Source of the DNA: Sorangium sp051521495
GTDB lineage: Bacteria; Myxococcota_A; Polyangia; Polyangiales; Polyangiaceae
NCBI RefSeq assembly: GCF_051521495.1
Contig: NZ_CP150355.1
Coordinates: 12,400,001-12,464,000 of the forward strand
Direction: 5' to 3'
Length of the DNA stretch: 64,000 nt
Shown here: positions 50,125 to 59,624 of the stretch, one piece after another
Layout of the letters: every line of letters starts with the position of its first letter
Position numbering within the stretch: position 1 is the first letter of the stretch
The notes under the pieces: generated by a model
Told to the model about the DNA's origin: nothing
What the model saw: the letters and a program-made list of their open reading frames with translations, nothing else
Database searches by the model: none
Translations under genes and position numbers: made by a program

Positions 50125-51954
50125 TTATTTCCCGGCCGCCGCCTCGGACCCGGGGCGCCGAGGCTCCCGCGCGCCCGCGAACGCGGCGCCCTCGCGGCCG
50201 ATCGACGGCGCGTCGGCGAGGTGGTCGCGCTCGTCGAGGGTGTGGCCCATCGCGCCGAGCGCGCTCCGGAGCTCGTCCGGGAAGCCGCCCTTTTCGACGA
50301 TCAGCTTGTCGGGGTAGTCCTGCTGGTGAAAGCGCGGCGCGTTGACCGCCGTGGTCACGTCAAAGCCGAAGTCGACCGCGTTCGAGAGGATCTGGAACAC
50401 CGCGGTGAGGATCGTCGGGCCGCCCGCGGCGCCGAGCACGAGCTCCACGCGACCGTCCTTGCCCGTCACGATGGTGGGCGACATCGACGAGAGCATGCGC
50501 TTGCCGGGCGCGATGGAGTTGGCCTCCCCCTGCACCAGACCGAACTGGTTCGGGGTGCCGGGCACGGCGGCGAAGTCGTCCATCTCGTTGTTCAGCACGA
50601 ACCCGGCGCCGGTCACCGTCACCCCCGAGCCGTACCAGCCGTTCAGCGTCGTGGTCAGGGCGACGGCGTTGCCCTGCGCGTCGACCACCGAGAAGTGCGT
50701 CGTGTGCGGGCCGCGCCCGCCCGAGTCCTTGACCGCCGCGCCGCGGGTGAGCTCGTCGGTCGGCGTCGCGCGGTCCGCCGCGATCGTGGCGCGCTGCTTC
50801 TCGGCCCACGCGACCGAGAGCAGCTCCTCCACCGGGTTCTTCACGAAATCGGGATCCCCGAGGATCTCGTTGCGCGCGAGGAAGACGCGCCGCATCGCCT
50901 CGGCGACCACGTGCACGTGCGACGGGGAGTGCCAGCCGAGCTTGGCGATGTCGAGCCCCTCCAGCTGGTGCGCGATCATCGCGAGGGCGAGGCCGCCGGA
51001 CGACGGGAGCGGCATGGATGCGACGCGGCGCCCGCGGTACTCGAACACGACGGGCTCGCGCCACTTCGCCTTGTACCCCTTGAGGTCGGCGGCCGTGATG
51101 ATGCCCTTGCCCCGCCGCATCTCGGCGACGAGGAGCTCGGCGGTCTTGCCCTCGTAGAAGCCCGCGGGGCCCTTCTCCGCGATGCGCTCGAGCGTCGCCG
51201 CGAGCTCGGGCGATTTCCACGTCGCGCCGATCTCGATCGGCGCGCCGCCCGGCAGGAACAGCGCTGCCGAGGCCGGGAAGCGCTTGAGCTTGGCCGACGC
51301 GGCCTTGACCGTCGTCGCGAAGTTCTCGTCGACCGGGAAGCCCTCCTTCGCGAGCCGGATGGCGGGCGCGACGAGCTCGGCCCAGGTCTTCTTCTTGGAG
51401 CCGAGCTTGTCGTACGCTTCCCAGAGCCCCGCCACGCTGCCGGGCACGCCGACCGCGAGGTGGCCGACGCGCGCGCTCTCCGTGGGCTTGCCGTCCTTGC
51501 CCCGGTACATGTCGTGGGCCGCCTTGCCCGGCGCGGTCTCGCGGAAGTCGAGCGCGTGCTCCTTGTCGCCGACCCGCGCGACCAGGAACCCGCCGCCGCC
51601 GAGATTGCCGGCCGTCGGGTGCACCACCGCGAGCGCGAACGCCGTGGCGACCGCCGCGTCGACGGCGTTGCCGCCCGAGGCGAGGACCTCCGCGCCCACC
51701 CTCGTGGCGAGGGCGGCGTCGGTCGTGACCATCGAGGGGCCGCGCACCGGCGGCGCGCCCTCGGGATAGGGCCACCCCGCGGGGAACCGCGACGCCGGCG
51801 TGGCCGGCGCGGCCGGCGCGGGCGCAGGCGCCGGGGCGGGGGCGGCGTTTGGCGACGGGGGCGGGGGCGGCGCGGGCGGCGGAGGCGGGACGGCGGCCTC
51901 GCAGCCCGCGAGGAGGACGGCGGCGAGCAATCGATGCCAGGCGCGGAGCTTCAT
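50125..51954 (-). CDS. ggt: gamma-glutamyltransferase, lipoprotein
   Basis: A 609-residue precursor. It has a lipoprotein signal (LLAAVLLAGC), a Pro/Ala-rich linker, then the Ntn-hydrolase fold of GGT: MVTTDAALATRVGAEVLASG near the N-terminus, NLGGGGFLV, and the autoprocessing Thr in PHTTHFSVVDAQGNAVALT (about 417), then GSGVTVTGAGFVLNNEMDDF, LSSMSPTIV and GAAGGPTI. Self-cleavage gives two subunits that split gamma-glutamyl bonds of glutathione in the periplasm or at the surface. Residue lining and length are normal for the family. Stands alone and diverges from the pseudokinase gene. Confidence 0.95.
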   Translation of the reverse strand: MKLRAWHRLLAAVLLAGCEAAVPPPPPAPPPPPSPNAAPAPAPAPAPAAPATPASRFPAGWPYPEGAPPVRGPSMVTTDAALATRVGAEVLASGGNAVDAAVATAFALAVVHPTAGNLGGGGFLVARVGDKEHALDFRETAPGKAAHDMYRGKDGKPTESARVGHLAVGVPGSVAGLWEAYDKLGSKKKTWAELVAPAIRLAKEGFPVDENFATTVKAASAKLKRFPASAALFLPGGAPIEIGATWKSPELAATLERIAEKGPAGFYEGKTAELLVAEMRRGKGIITAADLKGYKAKWREPVVFEYRGRRVASMPLPSSGGLALAMIAHQLEGLDIAKLGWHSPSHVHVVAEAMRRVFLARNEILGDPDFVKNPVEELLSVAWAEKQRATIAADRATPTDELTRGAAVKDSGGRGPHTTHFSVVDAQGNAVALTTTLNGWYGSGVTVTGAGFVLNNEMDDFAAVPGTPNQFGLVQGEANSIAPGKRMLSSMSPTIVTGKDGRVELVLGAAGGPTILTAVFQILSNAVDFGFDVTTAVNAPRFHQQDYPDKLIVEKGGFPDELRSALGAMGHTLDERDHLADAPSIGREGAAFAGAREPRRPGSEAAAGK

Positions 51955-52234
51955 TGCGGCGGCTTATAGCCCAGGCCCCACGCCGCTCGAAAGCCGGAGC
52001 CGCGGCCACGCGAGCGCGGCCGGTGGGTTCTCCACGGTGATCCGTCACAGCTGTTCGGGTTTGTGCTGTTCAGCTGTACCGCTCTCTGGCGAGCGGGAGA
52101 GCGACGCGCCGTACAGGGCGCGTGGAGCATGGCCTCTTACCGAGGCGCCCGGGGACGCCTCTTGGCGCCGCGAAGTGATCGGTGTTGGTCGTTGGCTTGG
52201 GGGCTTCGCCGCGCTTGGGTATGATCGGCCCCGG

Positions 52235-54676
52235 ATGTTTCCGACGGAGCCCGCTCCCGAGACGATTGGGGCCTACAAGATTCTCCGGCGCCTGTCCGGT
52301 TCTGGGCCCACCAGCGTCTATCTCGGGCGACTGGACGGCCCGCTCGGGTTTCGCCGCGTCTGCGTGCTGAAGCTCGTCCCGAATACCGCCGAGGGTGATC
52401 CGCGCTTCGCCGACGAGCTCGCGCGCGAGGCGTCGATCTGCGCGACGATGAACCACCCTGCGATCGTGCGGATGTTCGACTTCTTCGAGCACGACGGGCG
52501 GCTCGTGCTCGTGCTCGAGCACGTCGAGGGCGTGAACCTCAATCGGCTGCTCCAGCACCTCGCGGCGCGGCAGCAGAAGCTCGCCGACGCGGCGGTTTAC
52601 TACCTGGTCCACTGCATCGCCGGCGCGCTCGCGCACGCGCACGGGTCGGTCGACGAGCACGGCAGCCCCGCGCCGATCATCCATCGCAACCTCCTCCCGG
52701 AGAACATCGTGATCGGGTGGGACGGGCAGGTGCGCCTGACGGGGTTCGGCATCGGCAAGATCCTCGGGCGCACGCCGGACACGATCGCGGGCGTGGTCAA
52801 GGGCGCGCCGGGCTTCATGGCACCCGAGCAGGCGCGCGCCGAGCGCGTCACGGTGAAGGCCGATATCTACGGCGTGGGGCTCCTGCTCTGGTCGTTGCTC
52901 TCGGGGCGGCGGCCGCCGACGGACGGCACGCGACCGCCCGCGATTGCCTCGATCCGCCCGGAGATCCCGCGCCCGATCGTGGCGCTGCTCGACACGGCGC
53001 TCGCGCCGTCGCCGGACGATCGGAAGATCACCTCTCACGAGATCGAGCAGGCGCTCGCGAAGGTCGCTCGTCCGGAGAAGGGGAAGGCCGAGCTCGTGAC
53101 GCGCGTGCAGTCCGCGCACGCGACGATCGAGATCGAGGACGCGGATCCCGAGGAGGACCGGCGGCCGACGATCCCGGTCAAGGGCAAAGGCGGTCAGACC
53201 GCGCGGCCGGCGGCGGACGCCGCGAAGCGGCTGGCGAAGGATCTCTTTGCCAAGGATCAGGCGGCCAGGGACGGCGGCGCCGCGAGGCTGCGGTCTTCTG
53301 GCGCGCAGGTGAAGACCGCGCCCCCGTCGGCCGCCGCGTCCGAGGCGCTGGCCGGGTCTGCTCGGCGGGACGGCAAGGCGACGATCGGCGCGCCGGCGCC
53401 GGAGCCGATCACGATCCCGGTGCCCGCGGCGCTCGAGGTGCGGGGCGAGGGCGCGAAGGGCGTCGAGGGACGAAAGCCCGCGCTGCCGGATCGCGAGACG
53501 TTTGGCCGTCTTTTCGAGGCGTCGAGGCGCGCGGCGGAGCGCGACGCGGCCGCGGCCGATGAGGGGTCTCTGGAGGGCGGGCCGGCGACGTTGCCCGAGG
53601 TCGATCCGGTGTTCGAGGAGGACGCCGCGACGATGCCTGGCAGGGGCGCGGAGCCGGCCCGCTTCGCACCGTCCACCTCGATGATCCCGGAGGCGATCCG
53701 CTTCGGTCCACCGCCGGCCCTTCCGGCGGATCTCGCGCCAGCGTTCTTCGGTTCGCCACCGAAGCCGCCTTCCACCTCGCCGGTGACGCCCTCTGGCGTG
53801 ACCGTGCCGATGGGCGTGTCGGGCCTGACGCCGCCCGGGGTGACGGTGCCTGTCGATGGCTCATCGGGCCTGACGCCGCCCGGGGGCGTGCCGTATCCGA
53901 GGCCGAGCGCGGGCGGCGGCGGCTCTCCGGCGGAGTCGTCGCCGCCGGCGGGCGCATCGTCGCGGCGCCTGCGGTCGCCTGCACTCGGATGGCAAGCGCC
54001 GCGTTCGCTGTCGACGATCGGGACGATCGCGGTCTCGGCGATCACGGCGACGGTGGTGGCGGGGCTCTGGATCTACGTGGCGCGGCGGGATCGGTCCGAG
54101 TCGGCCACCGCTGCAGCGGTGGAGCTGGCGCCCCCGATCGTCGAGCCCATTGCGACGGAGGCGTCCGCGGCGAGCGCGTCGCCCCCCATGAAGAGGGCGC
54201 CGGGCGGGAAGGCGCAGGCGGCGAAGGCGCCTTCAGCGAAGGAGGCCGCGGCGGCGAAGGAGGCGGCGGCGAAGGAGGCCGCGGCGGCGAAGGAGGCGGC
54301 GGCGAAGGAGGCCGCGGCGGCGAAGGAGGCGGCGGCGAAGGAGGCCGCGGCGGCGAAGGAGGCCGCGGCGGCGAAGGAGGCCGCGAGCCAGGCGCGGCAC
54401 GGGGGCAATCCCGCGTCGCTGCCCAAGGATCAGGGCCTGCTCACCGTGGGGTTTCCGCAGCCGGGGGGCGTCTACATGACCGGCAAGTATGCGGGGGATG
54501 TGAACGAGGCGCTGGCCGTGCGCTGCGGCCGCTTCTTCGTGCGCGTCGGCCGGCCTGGGAAGACGAAGTTCCCCGAGTGGCTCAGCGCGGGTGTGACGGC
54601 GCAAGTGCCCTGCCAGGGGTCCACGAGCATCGATATCAAGCCGACCGCCCCGCCGAAGCCGAAGAAGAAGCGATAG
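52235..54676 (+). CDS. membrane pseudokinase of the Ser/Thr kinase family
   Basis: An 813-residue protein with kinase fold but lost catalytic residues: the catalytic loop reads HRNLLPEN (normally HRDLKPEN, about 150) and the metal site reads TGFG (normally TDFG, about 169). The Gly loop (LSGSGPTSVYLG), the VLKL lysine and MAPEQ are retained. It is probably a phospho-independent scaffold or allosteric regulator. A variable Pro/Ala/Glu-rich linker follows, then one transmembrane helix (about 591-616), a (KEAAA)n stretch (about 668-718) and a C-terminal PEGA-like domain (LLTVGFPQPGGVYMTGKYAG). The ATG is at 52235. Diverges from ggt. Confidence 0.92.
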   Translation: MFPTEPAPETIGAYKILRRLSGSGPTSVYLGRLDGPLGFRRVCVLKLVPNTAEGDPRFADELAREASICATMNHPAIVRMFDFFEHDGRLVLVLEHVEGVNLNRLLQHLAARQQKLADAAVYYLVHCIAGALAHAHGSVDEHGSPAPIIHRNLLPENIVIGWDGQVRLTGFGIGKILGRTPDTIAGVVKGAPGFMAPEQARAERVTVKADIYGVGLLLWSLLSGRRPPTDGTRPPAIASIRPEIPRPIVALLDTALAPSPDDRKITSHEIEQALAKVARPEKGKAELVTRVQSAHATIEIEDADPEEDRRPTIPVKGKGGQTARPAADAAKRLAKDLFAKDQAARDGGAARLRSSGAQVKTAPPSAAASEALAGSARRDGKATIGAPAPEPITIPVPAALEVRGEGAKGVEGRKPALPDRETFGRLFEASRRAAERDAAAADEGSLEGGPATLPEVDPVFEEDAATMPGRGAEPARFAPSTSMIPEAIRFGPPPALPADLAPAFFGSPPKPPSTSPVTPSGVTVPMGVSGLTPPGVTVPVDGSSGLTPPGGVPYPRPSAGGGGSPAESSPPAGASSRRLRSPALGWQAPRSLSTIGTIAVSAITATVVAGLWIYVARRDRSESATAAAVELAPPIVEPIATEASAASASPPMKRAPGGKAQAAKAPSAKEAAAAKEAAAKEAAAAKEAAAKEAAAAKEAAAKEAAAAKEAAAAKEAASQARHGGNPASLPKDQGLLTVGFPQPGGVYMTGKYAGDVNEALAVRCGRFFVRVGRPGKTKFPEWLSAGVTAQVPCQGSTSIDIKPTAPPKPKKKR
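54236..54387 (+). repeat. coding repeat of KEAAAA units in the pseudokinase
   Basis: Near-identical units (gcggcggcgaaggaggccgc type) encode a long alternating Lys-Glu-Ala run, which would form a single rigid alpha-helix rather than a flexible coil, acting as a spacer outside the membrane. Confidence 0.8.
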
Positions 54677-54733
54677 CCCAGGGCTCCGCGCTCAGGCCGC
54701 CTCGGCGGGCGCCGACGGCACCTCCGGGAGCTC

Positions 54734-55096
54734 TTATTTCAGGCAAACCGCCTCCAAATTGTTGCCGTCGGGGTCGCGCAGGAAAGCCGCGTAGTACGTC
54801 GGGCCGTAATCCGCGCGCACGCCTGGCGCGCCATTGTCGCGGCCGCCGGCCGCCAGCCCCTCTCGGTAGAACCGATCGACCGCGGCATGATCCGCGGCGC
54901 GCAGAGCGATGTGCGCGCCGGGGCCCCGGGGGCCATCGTCCGCGTGCAGATACAGGGCCGGCGCCCCCTCGGGACCGAAGCTCGCGCTGGCATCATCGCG
55001 GGTGCACAGCACGTGACCGAGCGGCGCGAGCGCAGCGGCGTAGAAGCGCGCGCTCGCCTCGATGTCCTTCACCTTCACTCCGATGTGATCGTACAT
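54734..55096 (-). CDS. VOC/glyoxalase-like protein
   Basis: A 120-residue protein of the vicinal-oxygen-chelate fold. It has the N-terminal MYDHIGVKVKDIEASARFY, IALRAADHAAVDRFY in the second module and the C-terminal YYAAFLRDPDGNNLEAV with the metal-ligand Glu. Members include glyoxalases, dioxygenases and bleomycin-binding proteins; the substrate is unknown. GAGGAGG lies about five bases before the ATG. Convergent with the pseudokinase. Confidence 0.9.
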   Translation of the reverse strand: MYDHIGVKVKDIEASARFYAAALAPLGHVLCTRDDASASFGPEGAPALYLHADDGPRGPGAHIALRAADHAAVDRFYREGLAAGGRDNGAPGVRADYGPTYYAAFLRDPDGNNLEAVCLK

Positions 55097-55319
55097 GTCG
55101 CCTCCTCACGAGGAGGACCCACGAGAGGGCGCCTCCACGTCGGGGACACTAACGAGGGGCGCCCGGGCGCTCTTGGAGAATGTTGCGGTCGACGCGCTCC
55201 GCGCCTCCACGCGCGGCTCGCCCGTCACCGGCCTGGCCATGCGGAGGCGGCAGGACGGCCTCTTCCAGCGCGCGCCGGTCACTTGCGCCCGGGGGCGGCG
55301 CGCCGGTCAGGCGTGCTGT
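55097..55319. other. short intergenic region
   Basis: Only 223 bases. No gene seen. It holds the upstream region of the VOC gene. Confidence 0.4.
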
Positions 55320-55673
55320 TCAGGCGGCGTCGATCGTCCTGAGCAGCGCCTCGAGCTCGAACGGTTTGTTGAGCACCTCGCGCGCGTGCGTCGGCATCGG
55401 CTGCTTGATGTTCGACGCCGCGGTCATGATGACGACGGGGATCTCCTCCAGCGCGGGGATCGCGCAGAGCTCGTCGCACACCTTCCAGCCGTTCATCTTC
55501 GGCATCATCAGGTCGAGCAGGATCACCCCGGGCCGCTCGCCATCGAGGAGGCGCTCGAGCGCCTCTCGTCCGCTGAAGAAGGGCGTCGCCTCGTAGCCGA
55601 GATCGCGCAGCGTCTCGGCCAGGGTCGTCGCCAAATCCACGTCGTCATCGATGATCAGGACAGACTTGCTCAT
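55320..55673 (-). CDS. single-domain response regulator
   Basis: A 117-residue stand-alone receiver domain. Acidic pocket Asp9-Asp11 (LIIDDDVD), phosphoacceptor Asp54 (LLDLMMPKMNG), the switch Thr84 (VIMTAASN) and Lys103 (NKPF) are all present. No output domain, so it acts by binding a partner, as CheY-like and diguanylate-free regulators do. The ATG at 55673 begins MSKSVLIIDDD; a longer open frame upstream lacks protein features. No histidine kinase is adjacent; the nearest gene is the divergent fructose bisphosphatase. Confidence 0.9.
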   Translation of the reverse strand: MSKSVLIIDDDVDLATTLAETLRDLGYEATPFFSGREALERLLDGERPGVILLDLMMPKMNGWKVCDELCAIPALEEIPVVIMTAASNIKQPMPTHAREVLNKPFELEALLRTIDAA

Positions 55674-55945
55674 GGAGGAAGAGGGCGTTTGCTTGTGAAT
55701 GCGAGGAAGGCGCCGAGGCCGCCTGGCGCGGAGAGCCGACCCGCAGCCCCAGCATTGTATGGGCTCCCATGGCATTTGCTAGTAGGACGCCGCGCGGCCG
55801 CAAGAGGAAACGCCGCAGAGCCGGGTGCGCTCGCTCCCCGGCGGGCTTGCTCGGTTGCTTCAGCTCGGCGCGGCGGTGTCGCGCGGTGCGCGGTGTAAGA
55901 CGCGCGCGTGCGTCGACCCGCGGCATTGCTCTATGCTGTGGCCCC

Positions 55946-57871
55946 ATGCTCGACACGCGGGAGCTGCCGCTCCTCCGCGCCCTCGCGGGCCGGTATCCGA
56001 CGACCGAGGCCGCGCTCTCGGAGATCGGCCATCTGCGGGCGATCCTGTCGCTCCCGAAGGGGACCGTGCACGTGGTCAGCGACGTCCACGGCGAGCACAG
56101 GAAGCTGAAGCACATCATCAACAACGCCTCGGGGAGCCTGCGGCCGCTGGTCGAGCGGGTCTTCGGCGATCGGCTCACCGCGGCCGAGAAGCGCGCGCTG
56201 CTCTCGGTCGTCTACTACCCCCGCGAGAGCTATGCCCGCGTCGCGTCCGGCGGCGAGGCGGAGCGGCGGGCCTTCCTGCTCTGGACGCTCGCGCGCGAGG
56301 TCGAGGTCATCCGCGAGCTGTCGCAGCGCTACACGCTCCGCCAGGTGGAGGCGGCGTTCCCGGACGACATGCGGGGCCTGCTCCGCGAGCTCGTGTCGGC
56401 GCGCGCCGTCCTCGGCGAGGGCGGCTACCTCGACGCGCTCATCGCTCCGTTCGTGCAGCACGGCCGCGAGATCGAGATCCTGCGCGCCACGGCGCGCGCC
56501 ATCCGGAACCTGACGGTCTTCGAGCTCGTGGTGGCGGGCGATCTCGGCGATCGCGGCCCCCGGCTGGACAAGGTGATCGAGTACCTGATGCGCCAGCCGC
56601 GCGCGCGGGTCGTGTGGGGCAACCACGACGTGAGCTGGATGGGCGCGAGCCTCGGCCAGGAGGCGCTCATCGCCACCGTGGTCCGCCTCTCGCTCCGGTA
56701 CGGGCGCCTGTCGCAGCTGGAAGAGGGCTTTGGCATCTCCGTGGCGCCGCTCGACCGGCTCGCGCGCACCGCCTACGCCGACGATCCGGCGGAGCGCTTC
56801 GCGGTCCGTGGCGAGGGGCTGCGCGACGCCCTCCTGATGGCGCGGATGCAGAAGGCCGTGGCCGTCCTCCAGTTCAAGCTGGAGGGGCAGCTCTGCCGCC
56901 GCCGCCCGGAGTACGCGCTCGAGCACCGCTGCCTCCTCCATCGCATCGATCTGCGCGCGGGCACGGTCGCGATCGACGGCGATGTGTTTCCGCTCCTCGA
57001 CGCGCGCTTCCCGACGCTTGACCCCGGCGACCCGTACGCGCTGACGCCGGACGAGGCGGCGTGCATCGCCCTTCTGAAGGAGTCTTTCCTCAGGAGCCCG
57101 GCGCTGTCCCGCCAGATGCGCTGGATGGTGCAGCAGGGGACGACGTGGCTCCGGCGCGATCGGGCGCTCATCTTCCACGGCTGTGTTCCGGTCGACGGCG
57201 AGGGGGAGCTCCTGCCCTTCGTGGTGGACGGCGAGCCTCGGCGCGGCAGGGCGCTGTTCGACGCGCTGGAGCGCAAGGTGCGCCGCGCTTTCCGGGCGGG
57301 CGCGCCGGAGGACGTCGACATGCTCTGGTACCTCTGGACCGGGCCGCTCTCGCCCATGTTCGGAAAGGACCGGATGACGACGTTCGAGTCGTATTTCGTC
57401 GCCGACGAGAGGACGCACAGGGAGACGAAGAACCCTTATTTCCACCTGATCCACGACGCCGCCTTCTGCGGCCGCGTGTGCCGCGAGTTCGGCGTGGACG
57501 AGGAGCGCGGGCTCATCGTGAACGGGCACATGCCGGTCAGGGTCGAGCGGGGGGAGTCGCCGATCAAGGCGTCGCGCCGCGCGGTGACGATCGACGGGGC
57601 GTTCTCGGAGGCGTACGGCGACAAGGGGTACACGCTCGTGCTCGAGGCGAGCGGGGCGCGGCTCGCGCAGCACCACCATTTCACGTCGGTCGAGCAGGCC
57701 GTGGAGGCGGGGGAGGACATCATCCCCGTGATCTCGGACGTGGAGGTCTACGAGGCCGAGCGCCGGGTGGGAGACACCGAAAAAGGGGAGGAGCTCGGGC
57801 GGGAGATCGAGATCCTGGAGCGGCTCATCGATGCGTATCGTGACGGCGCGCTCCTGGAGCAGCCCAGGTGA
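55946..57871 (+). CDS. fbp: fructose-1,6-bisphosphatase, class III
   Basis: A 641-residue protein of the class III FBPase family, the metallophosphatase type best known from Firmicutes. Metal-binding motifs: VVSDVHGEH (about residues 44-51), VVAGDLGDRGP (about 198-208), VVWGNHDVSWMG (about 222-233), plus NGHMPVRV near the C-terminus. It hydrolyses fructose 1,6-bisphosphate to fructose 6-phosphate in gluconeogenesis. The ATG at 55946 (MLDTREL) is chosen over 55769, whose extra 59 residues are Arg/Cys-rich and unlike the family. Length matches the Bacillus enzymes (about 640-670). Confidence 0.92.
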   Translation: MLDTRELPLLRALAGRYPTTEAALSEIGHLRAILSLPKGTVHVVSDVHGEHRKLKHIINNASGSLRPLVERVFGDRLTAAEKRALLSVVYYPRESYARVASGGEAERRAFLLWTLAREVEVIRELSQRYTLRQVEAAFPDDMRGLLRELVSARAVLGEGGYLDALIAPFVQHGREIEILRATARAIRNLTVFELVVAGDLGDRGPRLDKVIEYLMRQPRARVVWGNHDVSWMGASLGQEALIATVVRLSLRYGRLSQLEEGFGISVAPLDRLARTAYADDPAERFAVRGEGLRDALLMARMQKAVAVLQFKLEGQLCRRRPEYALEHRCLLHRIDLRAGTVAIDGDVFPLLDARFPTLDPGDPYALTPDEAACIALLKESFLRSPALSRQMRWMVQQGTTWLRRDRALIFHGCVPVDGEGELLPFVVDGEPRRGRALFDALERKVRRAFRAGAPEDVDMLWYLWTGPLSPMFGKDRMTTFESYFVADERTHRETKNPYFHLIHDAAFCGRVCREFGVDEERGLIVNGHMPVRVERGESPIKASRRAVTIDGAFSEAYGDKGYTLVLEASGARLAQHHHFTSVEQAVEAGEDIIPVISDVEVYEAERRVGDTEKGEELGREIEILERLIDAYRDGALLEQPR

Positions 57872-57875
57872 CGTG

Positions 57876-57897
57876 AGGCGCGGCGGGGGCCGCGCCT
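57876..57897. terminator. hairpin after fbp
   Basis: Perfect 9-bp stem aggcgcggc / gccgcgcct with a 4-base G loop, five bases after the fbp stop and eight before the convergent lipoprotein stop. Terminator-like, no T-tract. Confidence 0.45.
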
Positions 57898-57904
57898 GGC
57901 GTCG

Positions 57905-59314
57905 TCACTCCAGCTGACCGTCCGCGATCCAGTCGATGAGCGTCTGCTGCTCTGCGGCCGTCAGGCAGGCGGGATTCGCGGCATCGAGCGCCGGGTCGCC
58001 GGTGCATCCGGCTCCCTTCGGCATATCGCCGTGCTGGATGCGGATGATGGTGCACGCGCCCTGCGTCATCACCACGGGGTTACCGGACTCGTCCAGGGTG
58101 CACGGGGCCGAGTTCGCGATGACCTGCGAGGACAGGAAGTTGATCCCGAAGCCGCTGGCCGGCGCGGGAGTCGTGCGGGTGTGGCAGGGCGAGCACTTCG
58201 CCGTCAGGATGGGCTCCACGTCAGCCCATCGCGTGGCGTCGTCGCCCGCGCCGCCTTCTCCCCCGGTGCCGCCCTCGCCGCCGGCGCCACCCTCGCCGCC
58301 CTCGCCGCCCTCGCCGCCCGCGCCGCCCGCGCCGACTGCGCCGACTGCGACGGTGGAGGACTCGCCGCCGGCACCGCCAGCGCCGACTGCAACGGTGGAG
58401 GACTCGCCGCCAGCGCCGACTGCGACGGTGGAGGACTCGCCGCCAGCGCCGACTGCAACGGTGGAGGACTCGCCGCCAGCGCCGACTGCGACGGTGGAGG
58501 ACTCGCCGCCAGCGCCGACTGCGACGGTGGAGGACTCGCCGCCAGCGCCGACTGCAACGGTGGAGGACTCGCCGCCAGCGCCGCCCGCGCCGACTGCGCC
58601 GACTGCGCCGACTGCGACGGCGGAGGACTCGCCGCCGGCACCGCCAGCGCCGACTGCGACGGTGGAGGACTCGCCGCCAGCGCCGACTGCAACGGTGGAG
58701 GACTCGCCGCCGGCACCGCCAGCGCCGACTGCAACGGCGGAGGTGGACTCGCCGCTCGAACCGCCAGCGCCGACGGCAACGGCGGAGGACTCGCCACCCG
58801 AGCCGCCGGAGCCAGCCGTGGCGCTGGTGCTGGCAGCAGTGGAGGACTCGCCACCCGAGCCGCCGGAGCCGGCGGCGACGCTGGTGCTGGCGGCGGTGGA
58901 GGACGCGCCGCCGGAGCCGGCGGCGACGCTGGTGCTGGCGGCGGTGGAGGACGCGCCGCCGGAGCCGGCGGCGACGCCGGTGCTGGCAGCGGTGGAGGGC
59001 TCGCCGCCTGCACCGCCCACGCCGGTGGAGGGCTCGCCGCCTGCACCGCCCACGCCGGTGGAGGGCTCGCCGCCCGCGCCACCTGTACCAGGAGCGCCGC
59101 CCGCGCCGCCCGTGCCAGGAGCGCCGCCCTCGCCGCCGCCGGTGGTGCTGCTGTCGCCGCCAGTCCCTGAGCTGGCGCCGGTGGTGCCGCCGCCGGCCTC
59201 ACCGCCTGCGCCGCCTGCGCCGCCGAGCTCATCGTCACCGCACGCGGCGAGCGCGAGGAGCAGCGTCCCGGTGGTCATGAAGAGACGGATGGAAGTACGC
59301 GGAATAGAAACCAT
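57905..59314 (-). CDS. repeat-rich lipoprotein with a c-type haem domain
   Basis: The ATG at 59314 gives a 469-residue protein: signal peptide ending LALAAC, about 350 residues of Gly/Ser/Thr/Ala/Val repeats (AGGESSTVAVG units), then a domain with CSPCH (about residue 374), WADVEPILTAKC before it, and a C-terminal HGDMPKGAGC...TAAEQQTLIDWIADG typical of monohaem cytochrome c-like or DUF1587-style lipoproteins. The long tether would hold the haem domain away from the membrane. Convergent with fbp. The opposite strand is open across the repeats only because of their period. Confidence 0.82.
   Translation of the reverse strand: MVSIPRTSIRLFMTTGTLLLALAACGDDELGGAGGAGGEAGGGTTGASSGTGGDSSTTGGGEGGAPGTGGAGGAPGTGGAGGEPSTGVGGAGGEPSTGVGGAGGEPSTAASTGVAAGSGGASSTAASTSVAAGSGGASSTAASTSVAAGSGGSGGESSTAASTSATAGSGGSGGESSAVAVGAGGSSGESTSAVAVGAGGAGGESSTVAVGAGGESSTVAVGAGGAGGESSAVAVGAVGAVGAGGAGGESSTVAVGAGGESSTVAVGAGGESSTVAVGAGGESSTVAVGAGGESSTVAVGAGGESSTVAVGAGGAGGESSTVAVGAVGAGGAGGEGGEGGEGGAGGEGGTGGEGGAGDDATRWADVEPILTAKCSPCHTRTTPAPASGFGINFLSSQVIANSAPCTLDESGNPVVMTQGACTIIRIQHGDMPKGAGCTGDPALDAANPACLTAAEQQTLIDWIADGQLE
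58318..58760 (-). repeat. 33-bp coding repeats, many copies
   Basis: Units encode the 11-residue motif GGESSTVAVGA, with interspersed AGGAGGE and AVGAVGA variants. They form most of the lipoprotein's linker. The period is a multiple of three. Confidence 0.88.
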
Positions 59315-59624
59315 GCGCGGAGAATAGGCGCACGCAGCGTCGCGGGTAAATGCTGCTGCGTTGAAGACACGGCTTTTACCATTGCTCCCTCGGCGGAATA
59401 TGTTTCCGCTGAATCGCGATGACCGATGCTCCGGCCCGCCCGGCGGCTCATGCTGAGGTGATGCCAGGGCTCTGTCCGCTGACCGCGATTGACAGCGCCG
59501 GTCGCGCCGCGCCCGGCTGCACTCCTCATTGCGGTCGTACGACAGCGCGAGGGCCGGCTCGACGACCGGGAGATCGCGCGCGGCGCGGCGCTCAGGGCGC
59601 GCTGGTTCCCCGAGGCGCCGCGAC
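59315..59624. other. 310-bp upstream region of the haem lipoprotein
   Basis: Open minus frames cross it but start poorly. Probably promoter and upstream spacer. Nothing else seen. Confidence 0.4.

Noticed and set aside
57936..59327. Plus-strand ORF of 463 codons with TATVEDSPPAP repeats
   Set aside because: Antisense to the haem lipoprotein; open only because the repeat unit is a multiple of three. The minus frame has a lipobox and a CxxCH motif.
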